Shown here in pieces: positions 10,181 to 21,297 of a stretch of DNA of 64,000 nucleotides. The DNA lies in the NCBI GenBank assembly GCA_948099385.1, contig CANUEZ040000160.1:62001-126000 (forward strand). Reading direction: 5' to 3'. Each line of letters begins with the position of its first letter. Within the stretch, counting starts at the first letter, position 1. The translations under genes were made by a program, and so were the position numbers. The notes beneath the pieces are model-generated. The model was not told the origin of the DNA. It made no database searches and worked only from the letters and a program-made list of their open reading frames with translations. The stretch comes from Fasciola hepatica (Eukaryota > Platyhelminthes > Trematoda > Plagiorchiida > Fasciolidae).

Positions 10181-11320
10181 TCATGCCATCCTCGCCCTTC
10201 CCCATCGTTCGTCTATTGTGGCGTTGCCGAACTTGGGGTATTCTTGTAGTCCATGACTAGCACCACAGGATCTGCAATTGGGTTGCGCCGTGGCATCTCG
10301 TGAAACGACGTATGTATTGGTCCAAGGCTGATATTTTGGATGTTCCCGTGCAGGGGTTTGAGCCTGGCTAGTACTGGGCTTGTCTGCTCGGTTGCTGTCT
10401 CGGATGAGTCGGCCGAATCTGCTGTCAGCTATCTTGGTTTGCCTGTCTAAGTATTCGGTCAGGTCTTCGAAGTTGGCTTCTCTGTCGCTTCGGCTTATCC
10501 GTTCTGCTTCTTCCGCCCACCGACCCTGTAGTTCGGGAGAGAGGTGACAGACTATGCCTTCCAAAGTGTGCATGGCGTCTAGGTCATCCCGGTAACCTAA
10601 ACAATCGAGGGTTATTGAGCAGTTCTGCATCTTAATCACCATATCGGTCATTGAGTAGACGTCGCTCTTGGTTCTCTTTGCCTCTACCATCACGCCCTCT
10701 ATTAGGTTACGGGCTACTTTGAAAGGTTGGCTAAACAAGTCCCTTAAAATCTTCCTTTCCCTTGTGTAGCCTTGTTCCGGGTCGAGCATGGTATACCCCT
10801 CGATAGCTTCTCTTGCTCGGCCTCGGCAGTAGTGAGTAAGGTAGAGAAGCATTTGCCCAGGATTGGTTACCTTACTTTAGACGAACGTCTCGAACTGCTT
10901 GACAAACTTGCAGTATTGCTCAGCTCGCCCGTCGAAAACCGTTAGCTCCACTCTAGGCAGATCGATCGACGGTGGTTTTTAGTCGGCGACCGGCGTGGGG
11001 TTCCTTATCTTATTGCACCCTGATCTATCGGAAGTGTCGTAGACGCCGGTCTCATGCTCTCGCTCTTTCTATGTACACTTCTCTGCTTCCTGCGCATATG
11101 GTCTAGCCGATAGTAACTGTTGTTCTAGGTCTAGTATTCTCAGCCTATATAAATCCACATCCTTACGATCAGTATTGCTCTCAGTAACACATGAACTAGC
11201 ACTGACAGGACTAAGCGATCTAGCAATAACTAAAGAATCAAATGTACCCAAAACCTCCCCAGAGACTTGTCATGTTACTTCCTGTCCAGATTCCAATGTT
11301 TTCGATCGTTTTCTTGGTAC
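10181..11320 (-). pseudogene. gag: BEL copy 1 gag (DUF1759-like)
   Basis: The same frame starts where copy 2 has an ATG (33541-33543); here that codon is GTA (11318-11320), so the start is lost. A Leu-rich heptad-like region (about 11080-11160) may be a short coiled coil. The capsid-like part includes RVELTVFDGRAEQYCKF and, in the longest open segment (10181-10852, 223 residues), MLLYLTHYCRGRAREAIEGY, typical of BEL/Pao DUF1759. The first zinc knuckle reads C193-x2-C196-x3-H200-x4-Tyr205; copy 2 has Cys at 205. Stops lie at 11270 (TGA), 11069 (TAG), 10979 (TAA), 10877 (TAA) and 10181 (TGA), all shared with copy 2. Confidence 0.88.
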
Positions 11321-11361
11321 TTTGCGTGTTTTTCCTCGTTCCAAATTGATCTATTGAGTAT

Positions 11362-11736
11362 TGTAACACACGTTTGAGCAATTCGTAGCCAAATCGCAAC
11401 GGATCCCGAAATCAAAAGACGATTATCCGCGATATTCTACGATACTAGATTATTACATGAGCAATGACATCAAAAATATACAAACCTCAATAATACAATC
11501 ACAAGGACTCAACAACAAGAAACCGAATTGCAGCGTGTGAGCAAACAGCACGTGCGCCACGCAGGCCCTGAACAAGGATGTGCCAAAGTAGCGCTCTGGG
11601 CGCGAACAAACATTAATTGGTCCATAAAAACAACCAGTTCTTAAAGACAAGTCAATAGTGTAAGCAAGTGAGTGATGTTGGGAAAAACACTGAATCGCGA
11701 GGAAAAAAGGGGGATTTTCCACGACCGGCTGTTACA
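11362..11736 (-). repeat. 5' LTR of BEL copy 1
   Basis: It runs from TGTAACA to TGTTACA on the plus strand, a perfect 7-bp terminal inverted repeat. It is the most divergent of the four LTRs, with about 27 differences from its partner at 5058-5433. The adjacent internal sequence should hold the tRNA primer site: copy 2 has a TGG eight bases in, where copy 1 has TAG, and a TGGAACG lies about 19 bases in. I cannot assign the tRNA. Confidence 0.9.
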
Positions 11737-11741
11737 ACGGA
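11737..11741. repeat. Target-site duplication, right of BEL copy 1
   Basis: ACGGA matches 5053-5057 exactly. Confidence 0.85.
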
Positions 11742-12040
11742 TGAGGGCCTTATCGGATGACTCCATGGGAGGGAGTTTTTTCAGCAATAAGGGAATACTC
11801 CAGATGCGGAACGAAAACCAACCGTCCCTTCTGGACCTGGTGGTCACGAAAAATCAAAGCGACATAGAGGAGTTCAGCATTGATCCATCTTTGGGCAAGA
11901 GCAATCACGCAATAATCAGTTTAACCGTCTGCTTTATGCTTTCGAGGGTCACTGAGGAACTGTGTAGTAACTCCGTAGAAACTAAGTACAGAACCGGGGA
12001 GACTGGGCCAGGGCGTGGACAACAACGGTGCTGAGGTAGA
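11742..12040 (+). pseudogene. LINE-B: endonuclease C-terminal half, right of BEL copy 1
   Basis: Continuing the domain interrupted at 5057, the plus-strand frame reads NQPSLLDLVVTKNQSDIEEF and then DPSLGKSNHAIISLTV. These match the 'PS-x-LDLV-x-T' and 'LG-x-SDHA' segments at the end of APE-type endonucleases; the catalytic-region Asp of 'SDH' is Asn here. The open frame runs to 12034 and begins inside the LTR only by chance. The domain is split from its other half by the 6.7-kb BEL element. Confidence 0.75.
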
Positions 12041-13840
12041 AGTAGACAACAAAGCAAATCCTACATAAGCTGCAAGGGAACAAAAACAAGAACAAACCCG
12101 AGTGTTGAACAGCAGCGGTTAGAAAATCTATTCTTGTGGGAGTTGGGAGAAGTTTAAAACTGTTGGAAGCGGTAGGGGGCGTGGATAGCCTATATTGAAC
12201 GCAGAAACTCGGATGTCAAGTTACAAAGAAGAGTAAAAAGAACTTTTGAGCCAGCATCGTCAAAAGCGGCCAGGCTAAACTGCAAGAGATACTTAAGATA
12301 CACCTAACTAAAAGGCGCTCCTGGGAGGAAAGTTGGAACAATAATACTGGGCAATGAGAGAAACTTCTGAGTTCACAGCAAAGCAAAGACCCCGAGCAAA
12401 CAGTCGGCAGGTGAGCCTCGAGGGAGAGGAGGCATCGGGAGACACCAAAAGACCCAGTAGGAAGACAATACTTGCTACAGGCGTCCATAAGGGGGAGGGA
12501 GACGAGAATGACGGTAAAGGGGTTGGACGCAAACAAGTCAGCGAAGCCGGACAGCGTACATTAAACCATTATAAACTACTGCCCGCTGAAATAGGTTGAC
12601 ATGTCTGTCGGGCACTTCCTGCAAATGTTAGGCGAGGCTAACTGACAACCGACTGGAAGACGGCATCAGTAGTGCCCATCCCCAATGGTGGACCGCGATC
12701 GCCGGAGCAAAACTATGGGCATGTGAGCCTCAATGTTGTACCTCGCGAATGCTTGGGATAATTGGAGAGTGAAAAAATCCTCAAGCTTTTAGCGGCACGC
12801 AAGCTGATAAGTGAGCAAAGAAATTGGATTTTAAAGGGCACATAATGTCTCTCAAAGCTTCTCAGTTTCTTGAACGAATTCACAACGCATCCGGGTGAAG
12901 GGAGGTAGTGGAATTTTGCTACATAGACTCCAGAAACGCCCCCGGCCCAGCGAACCACCAACTGCTGCCGAGTGGATCTAAGACCTGTGGGATGGACGGA
13001 CAGCTAAACAGCTGGATAGGTGACATCTTGACTGACGGAAATAGATGAAGGGGCAAACTTGAAGGAAGTATAAGCGACAAGTGGGGCCCTCCTGAGGTTA
13101 GTTCTTGGACCACCTGTATACCTTCTTTGCACAAGTGACTTAGCTAAAGCACCAAAGCTCTCATGTTTCATATTTGCACACGACATGGAGGCTGTTGGAT
13201 CAGGCCGGCGGAATTTAGCGATAAGGAGCTGCTCAAGTGGACAAACAAGTCGGAAATACAAATAAGCAAAAGCGAAAGTCATTTGCTTAACAGGACATCC
13301 TTGGGTTTAACCGTAACTGAGCAAAACGGACCGTTCACGATTGACGAAGGAGAAAAGATAAAAGATTTAGGCGTTGTTGTGGCTGTGGCCTCCAAATAAG
13401 CTGAGCAGGGCAAGCATGCTGCCCATGGAGCTCGTAAAAAGCTCTTTAGACCGAAGTCAGCAACTTCTCTGAAACAAGCAGACGAGTTATACCCCTGTAC
13501 AGAGCAATAGTAGGGCCTCATTCTAAATAATGCGTACAAGCTTGGCAATGTTTCCTCAAAAGGGATGCAGCCCGTCTTGAAAGTGTCCAGCGGTTAGCCA
13601 CTAGAAGAGTGGAGGGTCACCCAAAAGACATATAACCGGGGATTATAGAACATGGAGCTTTCCTTCTCTTGAGAGGAGAAGACCAAGAGGAGACCTCTTC
13701 GAGGCTTGACCAATTCCGTAAGGTTTACGGGGAACTAAGGCCAAAGATATGTTTGTGATGGCTCCCGACGAACGGACAAGAGGGAAAGGCGAAAAATGGA
13801 GGTACTGCTCAAGACCAAATGAGGGGGCCAACTGCTTTTG
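12041..13840 (+). pseudogene. LINE-B: degenerate linker and reverse transcriptase
   Basis: The order and spacing follow a Jockey/CR1-type LINE. A basic linker (about 12200-12330) comes first. The RT entry segment reads DWKTASVVPIPNGG (about 12650-12700), close to the usual 'dWk-x-A-x-V-x-PI-x-K-x-G', followed by a NYGHVSLNVVP stretch. A VLGPPVYLLCTSDLA segment matches the 'SVLGP-x-LF-x-x-Y-x-NDL' motif. The active-site FADD is FAHD (13173-13184), so a catalytic Asp is lost. The C-terminal 'DLGV' element (about 13360-13375) and a later basic tail extend to about 13840. Many frameshifts and stops make it a relic. Confidence 0.7.
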
Positions 13841-15169
13841 CTAACTGGTAGTTCGATGGCGAATCCTGCGGACGAAAAGGCTGATGGGCTCGAACGAACA
13901 TCAGTACACAAACCTCGAGTATGCCATCAAATAGGCTCACCAGTAAAATCTTAAGTTTCGAAACCCCATGCTTCAAAAACTACAGTCAGAAATGGTTCAA
14001 GGGCAAATTAAAATGCCACCCACAAACTAAAGAAAGTGCAAAAGAGTTGTGTGTGGACGAGCTTAGCGAATTAACATCGAATATAACCACATTCACAAAG
14101 CCTGTAGAACACTTCGAAGCAGGTACAATACTTGTTCTTTACGCCATCGGCCAAGACTTTTCGGAGAAATTAGTTGTCTGGGGTTCAGGATGGAGTCATG
14201 ACCCCTACCCTACCCACCTATAACTTACATTCCTTGACTGCGATTGCTGACTTGCGAATATGGTTTTGCTTAAAACAGGTTTCCATTGTAATCACCGTTT
14301 GCACAATCCGTAGGAGATCAATTGAAAGTCCAGATGAGCAATTTGAGATTGCCGTATTCTTCAGGAGGCGGACGCATACGGCTTGAAGCGCAAGCAAAAT
14401 GAAGAAATTCCAGAGTAAAATATTTTGCCGCACGAGCTTAGGCTACTTATCTCAGGGAATAAACTGCTGCTGTGACCAGTTAAGTTAAGTTTGCCTACAA
14501 ATTTGCGCTCAGGACTTGAACGTGGTTGCAACGTTCAACGAACAACGGCATCGCGTAAAATTGGAAGGTAAAGAAACAGTGAAATCCCATAAAACTAACA
14601 CAAGAAATTCTCTGAAATAACTTAAAATTGGTTTTCAATTACAAATCAGATTCAAAGACGAGTGTACGAAGAACAGTATCAAAACACACGAGATTGCTTC
14701 AATGTTGACATCTGTCAGGGTATTTCAAAATATTTCGTTTACAAAATGTGTGACAAACTACACCCCATAAAATGTTAATAGATGTTGTTTAAAAGCAGGA
14801 ATAATTTCAAAACATGATTCCAGCTAATATGCCTCACTTGAACTGTCAAAGTGAAATGTTGATGCATCCTTGTTTTTCTCCTCTCTGCACGTTCTATGGA
14901 AAACTGGCACACATTTTTGTGAATGTTCAACAGAAAAATGGGTGGAGCCGAATATCTGTAGAGGAGAAGGTGGAATAAAACGCTGAGTAATTCGGCTTTA
15001 GGCTGTGTGTAAACTACCACCTTCTTTGTATGTAGTTTCGAGCTCGAATCGCCTGCAATTTCGTTGCTATTTCCTGCCACGTGTGCAATAACTCCCTAAT
15101 GTTGCGAACTCACTCTTCGTTGCCCCGTTCCTCCTATTGTAGCAAAATTTAAGGATGTAGCAAATAAAC
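13841..15169. other. Unassigned noncoding sequence
   Basis: I see no domain. The frames at 13921-14223 (plus, 100 codons) and 14775-15080 (minus, 101 codons) lack recognisable motifs. The left edge may contain the 3' untranslated end of LINE-B. Confidence 0.35.
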
Positions 15170-16100
15170 AAAGCTCAGTTCGATGGTGGTTCAGTCCTCT
15201 TCTAGCATCGCTGCTACCTGAAAACCCAATAATAATGCAGTTATTTTGAGTTCAGCCGTGGATACTGACTCCAACTCAGTAATTATTTCTTTTGGTAAAG
15301 GGCACTTTTTTTCTCCGCCGGCCATGCAGTTCCGCCAAGGTACCGTACACTGCCGCTGGACCGGCCAATTCTAACCTCCTTTGCGTGACCTGCTGGTGTT
15401 CAACTTTCAAGTGAGCTTCCCGAAAGGGTATTTTTTGCGACATGTCAAATGCCTTCGGACCACTTCTTCACTTCTTGCTAAGTGGTTTGACGGTAGCTGC
15501 TGGGACAGGAAAACTTCATGTTGCTTATTTTGGTGTTTTGTTTTTCAATTCACCGCTGAAAGCACGGACCGACCTCCTTTTGAGTGGACTGCACTTTCGT
15601 GAGATAGGTCGTTTGATTCAAAATCAAAATTTGGTCGTCTTCCACGTAAGCCCTTCTCTCAGTAACCGTTAGGCAATTCAGTGGTGCCGATTGTTGTGCT
15701 CTGTTCATCATGAGTCAGAAAAGTGTCGAGCCAAGTGTCATGTGCGTGGCGAGTGGTTCTTCCCGATTCCCTTTGCCCTGTTTAAGCTACCAATGAGCCA
15801 TTGCTTCCAATTGGGATAACAACATTTGGGCTTGATACTCTTTCAAACGGTATGTCTTTGAGATGAGACCGTCTCTTGGCAGTTGATCTAATGAAATCGA
15901 CTGGTCTCATAGGTAATCTACCTATTGCAAAGGATTCCGGAACGTTCGCTGGTTCTCCGTCAGTTAAAAGTGTTAATTGCAGGGTCAGCCCCATCGAACT
16001 GGTACCATGGCCCCCTTCAATCGTGCTCATCTTGGGAGAAGTGGGCTGACCAACTAGCTCACATCTTTCTCTAAGTTCGCGCGTAACCAGCGATGTGTCT
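15170..16100 (-). pseudogene. Older BEL/Pao relic: protease (DUF1758-like) region
   Basis: On the minus strand, a frame entering near 16090 reads DTSLVTRELRERCELVGQP, resembling the segment after the protease active site. It then continues from the ATG at 16030 for 82 codons, ending in a RRSHLKDIPFERVSSPNVVI segment followed by PIGSN. This matches the BEL/Pao 'W-x-HL-x-D-x-x-F ... V-x-LLIG-x-N' signature. The usual active-site Asp region is frameshifted. Lower coordinates hold broken frames that may be the start of RT. It is clearly different in sequence from copies 1 and 2, so it is another subfamily and older. Confidence 0.5.
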
Positions 16101-19100
16101 CACTAAAATCGTTCCTCATACTCACAAGAATTGGCTTGCATTCAGATGGAATTTTGATTCAAGGTACCCAGCCAAACCCAAAACAGATGGCTCCGTCTCA
16201 GAAGTCCAATATGATATATCGTTGACTCATCATTTCTTCCTTTTAGTATGTAACTGAACAGTCATACCTTTGTCAGTCTCTGTGGTAGGCTGAGAATCCA
16301 GGTAAGCTTGAAATCCTCCGATCGACCGATGTTTCAAGCCTACTTCACCTTGGTGCCGCCCTCCAACAGCTTATAGACCTCGTATGAATTTTCGCCCTTC
16401 AGTCCGGAAGTTTACCGATTTTGATTTTTCCTTGGTCCTGCTACGTCGTCCGCCTTAGTTTGCTTCGTATGCCTATTGATCCCTGGTCAGCTGACCTTAC
16501 TGACGCACGAATATGCAAGTAAGGTCCTTCATTGTAACTGTGAGATTATTCACTTTTGGAACTAAAGCGTAAGCTGTCGAGAGCCATCAGCCTTCTCGCA
16601 ATAGGCCCAACATTTTCTTCCCAGCTGTTCTGGGAAATTGGAAGGCTTCGGTTCGCGGTTCACACTGTTATTTCGTCTAGCTTTCATGTCCCAATAACTC
16701 AATGGCATAACTAACACATCCACAAATCCATTAGCCTGTCATTTTTACAGATTTAACCTTCAGATGGAAATTGTGTTCGGAAAGTTCGCTTGCTTACCTA
16801 AAAGTATGTCCATTAGGGCATAAAAATTTAGGGTTGACAGAAGCTACGGAGAAACGTTTAGACGCAAGCACGATTTGCGGACTCGATTCCCGCCCGGCGA
16901 ATGGAGAAGCAGAACGATAGAACTTGATGGGTTTTAGGTATTATATTGGTTACCCTGTATAAACCGCAGGAGATTGGGGACTGAACTAGATAACGGCCAG
17001 AGCTGACGAGCTGGAGAGCGCTATGCCGCCTGCGTAGCGTGACGTAAGTTGGTGATGCTGTCAACTTTTTCGGTACCAGGTGGACTAAAGCAAAACAGAC
17101 CACAAACAACCAGTCTATTGAAGGAACCGAGGCTAGATCAAATTCCTGACCTATCAAAAAACCTGGTCAACGTTTGCTAAGCCAGTTGAGTACCTCAACG
17201 AATGACTGATGACGATAACCCAAATGTCCTACAGGGCTTCTAAGATAGGCTCGTATGTCCGAACGAAGAAGATCATAACACCGCACTAGTTAAGTCGGGT
17301 CTGGATGAGTGAAAGCACTTTGAAGTACTTTTGTCGTGACTATAAGCCACTTAATGTGACTGAGAATAAAGATTCGAAGAGGAAGATGGCCTATAGTTAG
17401 AGGAGGACCTGGCACCGGAATTAGTCGCTCCTGAGGAGTGGTTGTCATTCCCAAGTAAACCTAAGTGGAAATACCTATTCTTAAACAAGGCGCGCCTAAG
17501 CTCTAAGCTCGCCTTTGCTTTTTGGTGAGTCTGGTGTATGCAAAACCGCACATTCAGTATTTCTTGGTGCCACATGGATGCTTAGGGGGTGGCTTTTAAG
17601 TAATGTATTAGGCAGCGTAAAAGGATGTCCCATTTACAGCGGCACTTCAACCGATCTTCGCGTACAATGCTGTCTATTGGCGTGTATCTTCTTGGATTTC
17701 TATCACCGACCAGGCATTCGCCTACTGTGAACGGGCAAAACATTTCATCCGTAACAGCGAACATGCCAAGCTTCTATCCCGATTATGCAAACTGTATTAG
17801 TCCGATCGCTTGATTTACACCTTGTCTACAACAACGTGGCTAGTGATTTCGCTGCTTTCCTCGAGAAAGCTCAAAGATAAACGATCCAATGAGTCACTGC
17901 GAGCACGCCAAAAATAAAAGATGAAACGAGGAAAATATATCTTGAGAAATCACGTGCTATATATAGGAAAGCAAACATTTTGATAACCAGTCACTCCATC
18001 AAAGGGTGAATATAATCACTTTTATTTGCCTTCGCAAGTTGTTTTTAAGCGTAGGCCCTTTAGGGCAGTAAAAAGAAAGGACCTCCAAGTACGTAGTGGT
18101 TATCATCTATCCCTATTTGAGAGAGGTGTCTTGTTGCACTTGTGAGGCAGCACGATACATACACTTAGCCCTAGAAGATTGGTAGTGATTTAGTTAATAA
18201 ACGCCTGACCGGAGTGGAACATCCGTGGTAGGTATAAAATTTGTAGACGTTATTAACTGCTGCATGTCTTCTCAGGATTTAGGCTGATCGTAGTAGCCAA
18301 AATGCTGGCGACGAAAAAACAGTTACTTTACACAATTAGGTGATCATCAAGGAGTCAGTTGGACACTTTAGATGACCATTTTGTAAATAGCACACGAAGG
18401 AAGCTTTTGTTTGTTCATCATGATACACAACGAACTGAGCAGAATAAAGAAAAAAATCCACAAGTGAAGCGTAAAAGGGGAGATTAAACTGCCTACTTTG
18501 GAAAACTTTGTTAAAAAAAGGGGTAACAAGCAGTTTGGACTACGAGAACTTGTTGTAAAAGAGTTAGTTAGCTGACTCCAAGTTGGGGTTGGGTACCTCT
18601 TGCAGCTTGGTTTTGTGACAAGTTTGCTTACTGAGGAGACTGCAGGCGTCGGCCTACTACATAAAATATCGTGACACATCCACCTTTTCCGACGAGCTAG
18701 TAAGAAATTCACTGAGCGGGACGGGCCACGGTATCTAATTTGCCGTGAATGTTAGTACATAAAATCGCTCAATTCGTGCATCTTTTGCTAGGCAACGCAT
18801 ACTCACTTTACGGATCGTATTTTTTATTCTGTCACTACTGTAACGGGTTTAACTTAATAATTTTCCTGCATATTAAACGGAATTGGTATTCACAACATTA
18901 CGTCGTTACCGCATGCAATAAAGCTGCCTGAAGGCAATATTTACCACCGGCTTTGTAACCCTTAGACTGGATCAACTCCTTGTAGATTTTCGAGAAATGG
19001 ACTAAATGCTGGTATTCATCGTCAATTGTATTCCTTGTATGGCAAATTTTGCTGGTCAGAATGATGTTGGCATGTACACAGCAAGGCCCAGACCTGAAGA

Positions 19101-19849
19101 TTAAATTTGTGGTAAATTTTTCAACTGCTTTCCTACTTAGAAGCCTGAAATAAATGCGGTGTGGCCCATAGTTTAACTTAGTCCGGAAAATTAAGTAGAA
19201 CATTTTGAGCCGGCCAAAATACAATATAAAAACTGGATGTTTCTTTGCGGATAGCTACGTGTACCTAAGATGGTCTTCCGTGTTCTTCTGATGTTTGATA
19301 CTTTCGGATTACTGCTTCCGTTTTCGGGTGGGTTTTGCGCAGCAACTCGGAATCTTTCACGCCCAGTGCTCACTGGAGCGCTTTTTTCTTCCCTCAACAC
19401 CAATCATTCAACGTAGTAGAACCAGATCGGGTTTCATCGACGTCTTTCTCATCAGAAATCCGTTACTTGGAAGAATATAATCCCCGTCTCGTAGACACTT
19501 TATTTCTTCACCCTATGCCTTGGTTTGGACGGTGAGAAAACCATTTTTTACACCTAAGAAAAATAAAATAATTGCAAGATCCAATTCCCCAGTCGTGGAT
19601 CTGTGCGACCGCCCTTATCAACCATATATTATACGCTTCACGACCAGCAAGCGACGCTACCGATTTCAAGAGGTAAAGCCAACTTGAGTTCCTAGCCAGC
19701 AGTGGGTCTATCCATATAACCCGCCCCATTAGGGGAATCGTACTCGCTGGCTACTTCGAACCCACCCCCGGTGGTTTTGCAGCAAAATTGGAACTTGTTG
19801 ACCATAGGGTTTTCATCGTTCATCAGGGAGTGGGGACCTTCAAACTAAC
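16101..19849. other. Unassigned; possibly decayed BEL/Pao flanks
   Basis: No domain can be called. The minus-strand frame 16858-17157 (99 codons), in the place expected for the gag of the 15.2-16.1 kb relic, shows no zinc knuckle. The minus-strand frames 18368-18712 (114 codons) and 18898-19224 (108 codons), where the integrase of the 20-kb relic would be expected, show no H2C2 or DDE motif. I treat them as chance frames. Confidence 0.35.
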
Positions 19850-20430
19850 TAATGAAATAGCTTTGTGATATGAACCCTTACGAAGCAGTCTAAATGATGG
19901 GCTCTCGATTTGGCCTGAAGCCAGTACCAAGCATCAGACATTTCGTGGATTTCAGCCAGCCAATTCGCAACTTTTGGGCCCCGTTTTCGTTTTAATGTTG
20001 TGTACGTAGTGAAAAACTAGAGCAGAGTCCGTCCAAAAGTGCCTCACGAAATTTGCTTCCGGTTTGTTCTGCAAGAGTACGAGAGACTTTAGCTGTTAGT
20101 CTTGCTGTGACTGACTAATCCGTGGAATCGTTACTTTCCACGCGGGAGACAACCTTGATCTGGACTACAGCAAGGTAGAGTAGGGGCCTACGTGCCTCAA
20201 GTTCAGTCTGTAGTAGGCCACCACCGATAACCTTTTCTAAAATCGTCAACAAACGCTTGAAGTCGTGTCTCCTTGTCCGGTGGCTACCCTTTCAAAAGGC
20301 AGCACTGCTTCTTCAGTACTCCCACACCACTCACTTTAGGGGCGCAACCGTTGTTTCGCAAACGGGTTACCACAGCTAAGCCTTCGGCAATGCATGGACT
20401 GCAATAAAACATTGCTTTTCAGAACTTAAA
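19850..20430 (-). pseudogene. Second older BEL/Pao relic: RNase H
   Basis: Minus-strand pieces in several frames line up with BEL/Pao RNase H. TRLQAFVDDFRKGY (about 20227-20273) resembles 'LHAFVDAS-x-x-GY'. VTIPRISQSQQD resembles the 'IPRLEL' segment. VRHFWTDSALVFHYVHNIK (about 19990-20046) is the 'FWTDS' motif, followed after a frameshift by VANWLAEIHEMSDAWYW (about 19930-19985), matching 'VANR-x-x-EI'. The order is right for leftward transcription. It cannot belong to the 15.2-16.1 kb protease relic, because protease should lie at higher coordinates than RNase H. Stops and frameshifts abound. Confidence 0.65.
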
Positions 20431-21297
20431 GTGAAAAAGTCCCGGTGAATCACACATTGAGGACAATAAGATTACAACCAACGCCTTGCTTGAGGCTTCT
20501 CAACTACGGTGAACGAAGGTCGCAAAGTTTATTGCACGGCGTTCCGCTCCGTTTCCAGACTTCGCCTTTGCATTGTAGAGGAACCATCAACTTCCGAAAT
20601 AGGATGTGCAGCCACAGATTTGGGGAAATTATCCAGCAACCTTCTTTAATTAAGAAGCAGAAAAACATCCTTTGATAATAATTCACTGCTCTCAATGGCA
20701 AAAATTCTTTCGTTCTCCAGTACGGGCAAGAACGAGAGAAAGCCGGCTTAGGTCAGCTCACTTTTTACGGGGCAGTTAATGGCCACGGCCAGTCGCGCTT
20801 CCAAAAATCTTTTGATGCCACGCGCACTCTACGCAGCCAACGTTGCGCAGTGTATTTCTTCGAATTCTCGCTAAAATGAAAAGGTAACAGTGAAACCTCA
20901 TCATGCGTTGTCTTTGAGAGACACTATGCATCGTAGGCTCTCACTGAGCCAATATGGAACAAATGGAAAAGACAACCACAGACAGACCATGTTGTTTTCC
21001 ATCACCCGCTCGGAGGACATGATCAAACTCGCTTCTAGGGGATTTTGTGTTCCTCCTGCAATCTTGGGCCTCTATGGAGGACTGGAAGGACAGCAGGCCT
21101 ATCAATCTATCAGGCAGGTTGTTCTTGCAATATCTCACTAAGGTCCTAGAGAAGTGTGATCTGGTCAGCAACCTAGCTCAAGCTTTTGCCAGCTTCTAGT
21201 GTCTCTTTGTTCCGGAATCTAAAACCATTTGGAGGGGATTATTCGGCCTTGGGTGAGGAAAAATTTTCGATACATCAAACTTTCCTGTGAGCTCTCC
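20431..21297. other. Unassigned sequence between BEL relic and LINE relic
   Basis: No motif is clear. The right half lies where the 3' end of the LINE at 21298-22350 should be. The left part may be the RT-RNase H connection of the BEL relic. Confidence 0.3.

Larger units (their letters stand above)
5058..11736 (-). mobile_element. BEL/Pao LTR retrotransposon, copy 1 (nested in LINE-B)
   Basis: This is an element of 6679 bp, transcribed leftwards. It has LTRs of 376 bp (5058-5433, 3' LTR) and 375 bp (11362-11736, 5' LTR) and a perfect ACGGA target duplication. The gag-pol order is gag, CCHC knuckles, protease, RT, RNase H, integrase and a DUF5641-like tail, which with the absence of a chromodomain identifies BEL/Pao rather than Ty3/gypsy. 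About 690 bp of noncoding DNA separates the pol stop (6128) from the 3' LTR. Ten in-frame stops interrupt one 1730-codon frame, and the gag start codon is lost, so it cannot encode its own proteins as read. The LTR pair differs at about 27 positions (about 7%), suggesting an old insertion, yet the core is nearly identical to copy 2. Confidence 0.93.

Noticed and set aside
18368..19224. Two minus-strand frames of about 110 codons as host exons or BEL integrase
   Set aside because: No H2C2, DDE or other motif, and no splice-site or homology evidence.
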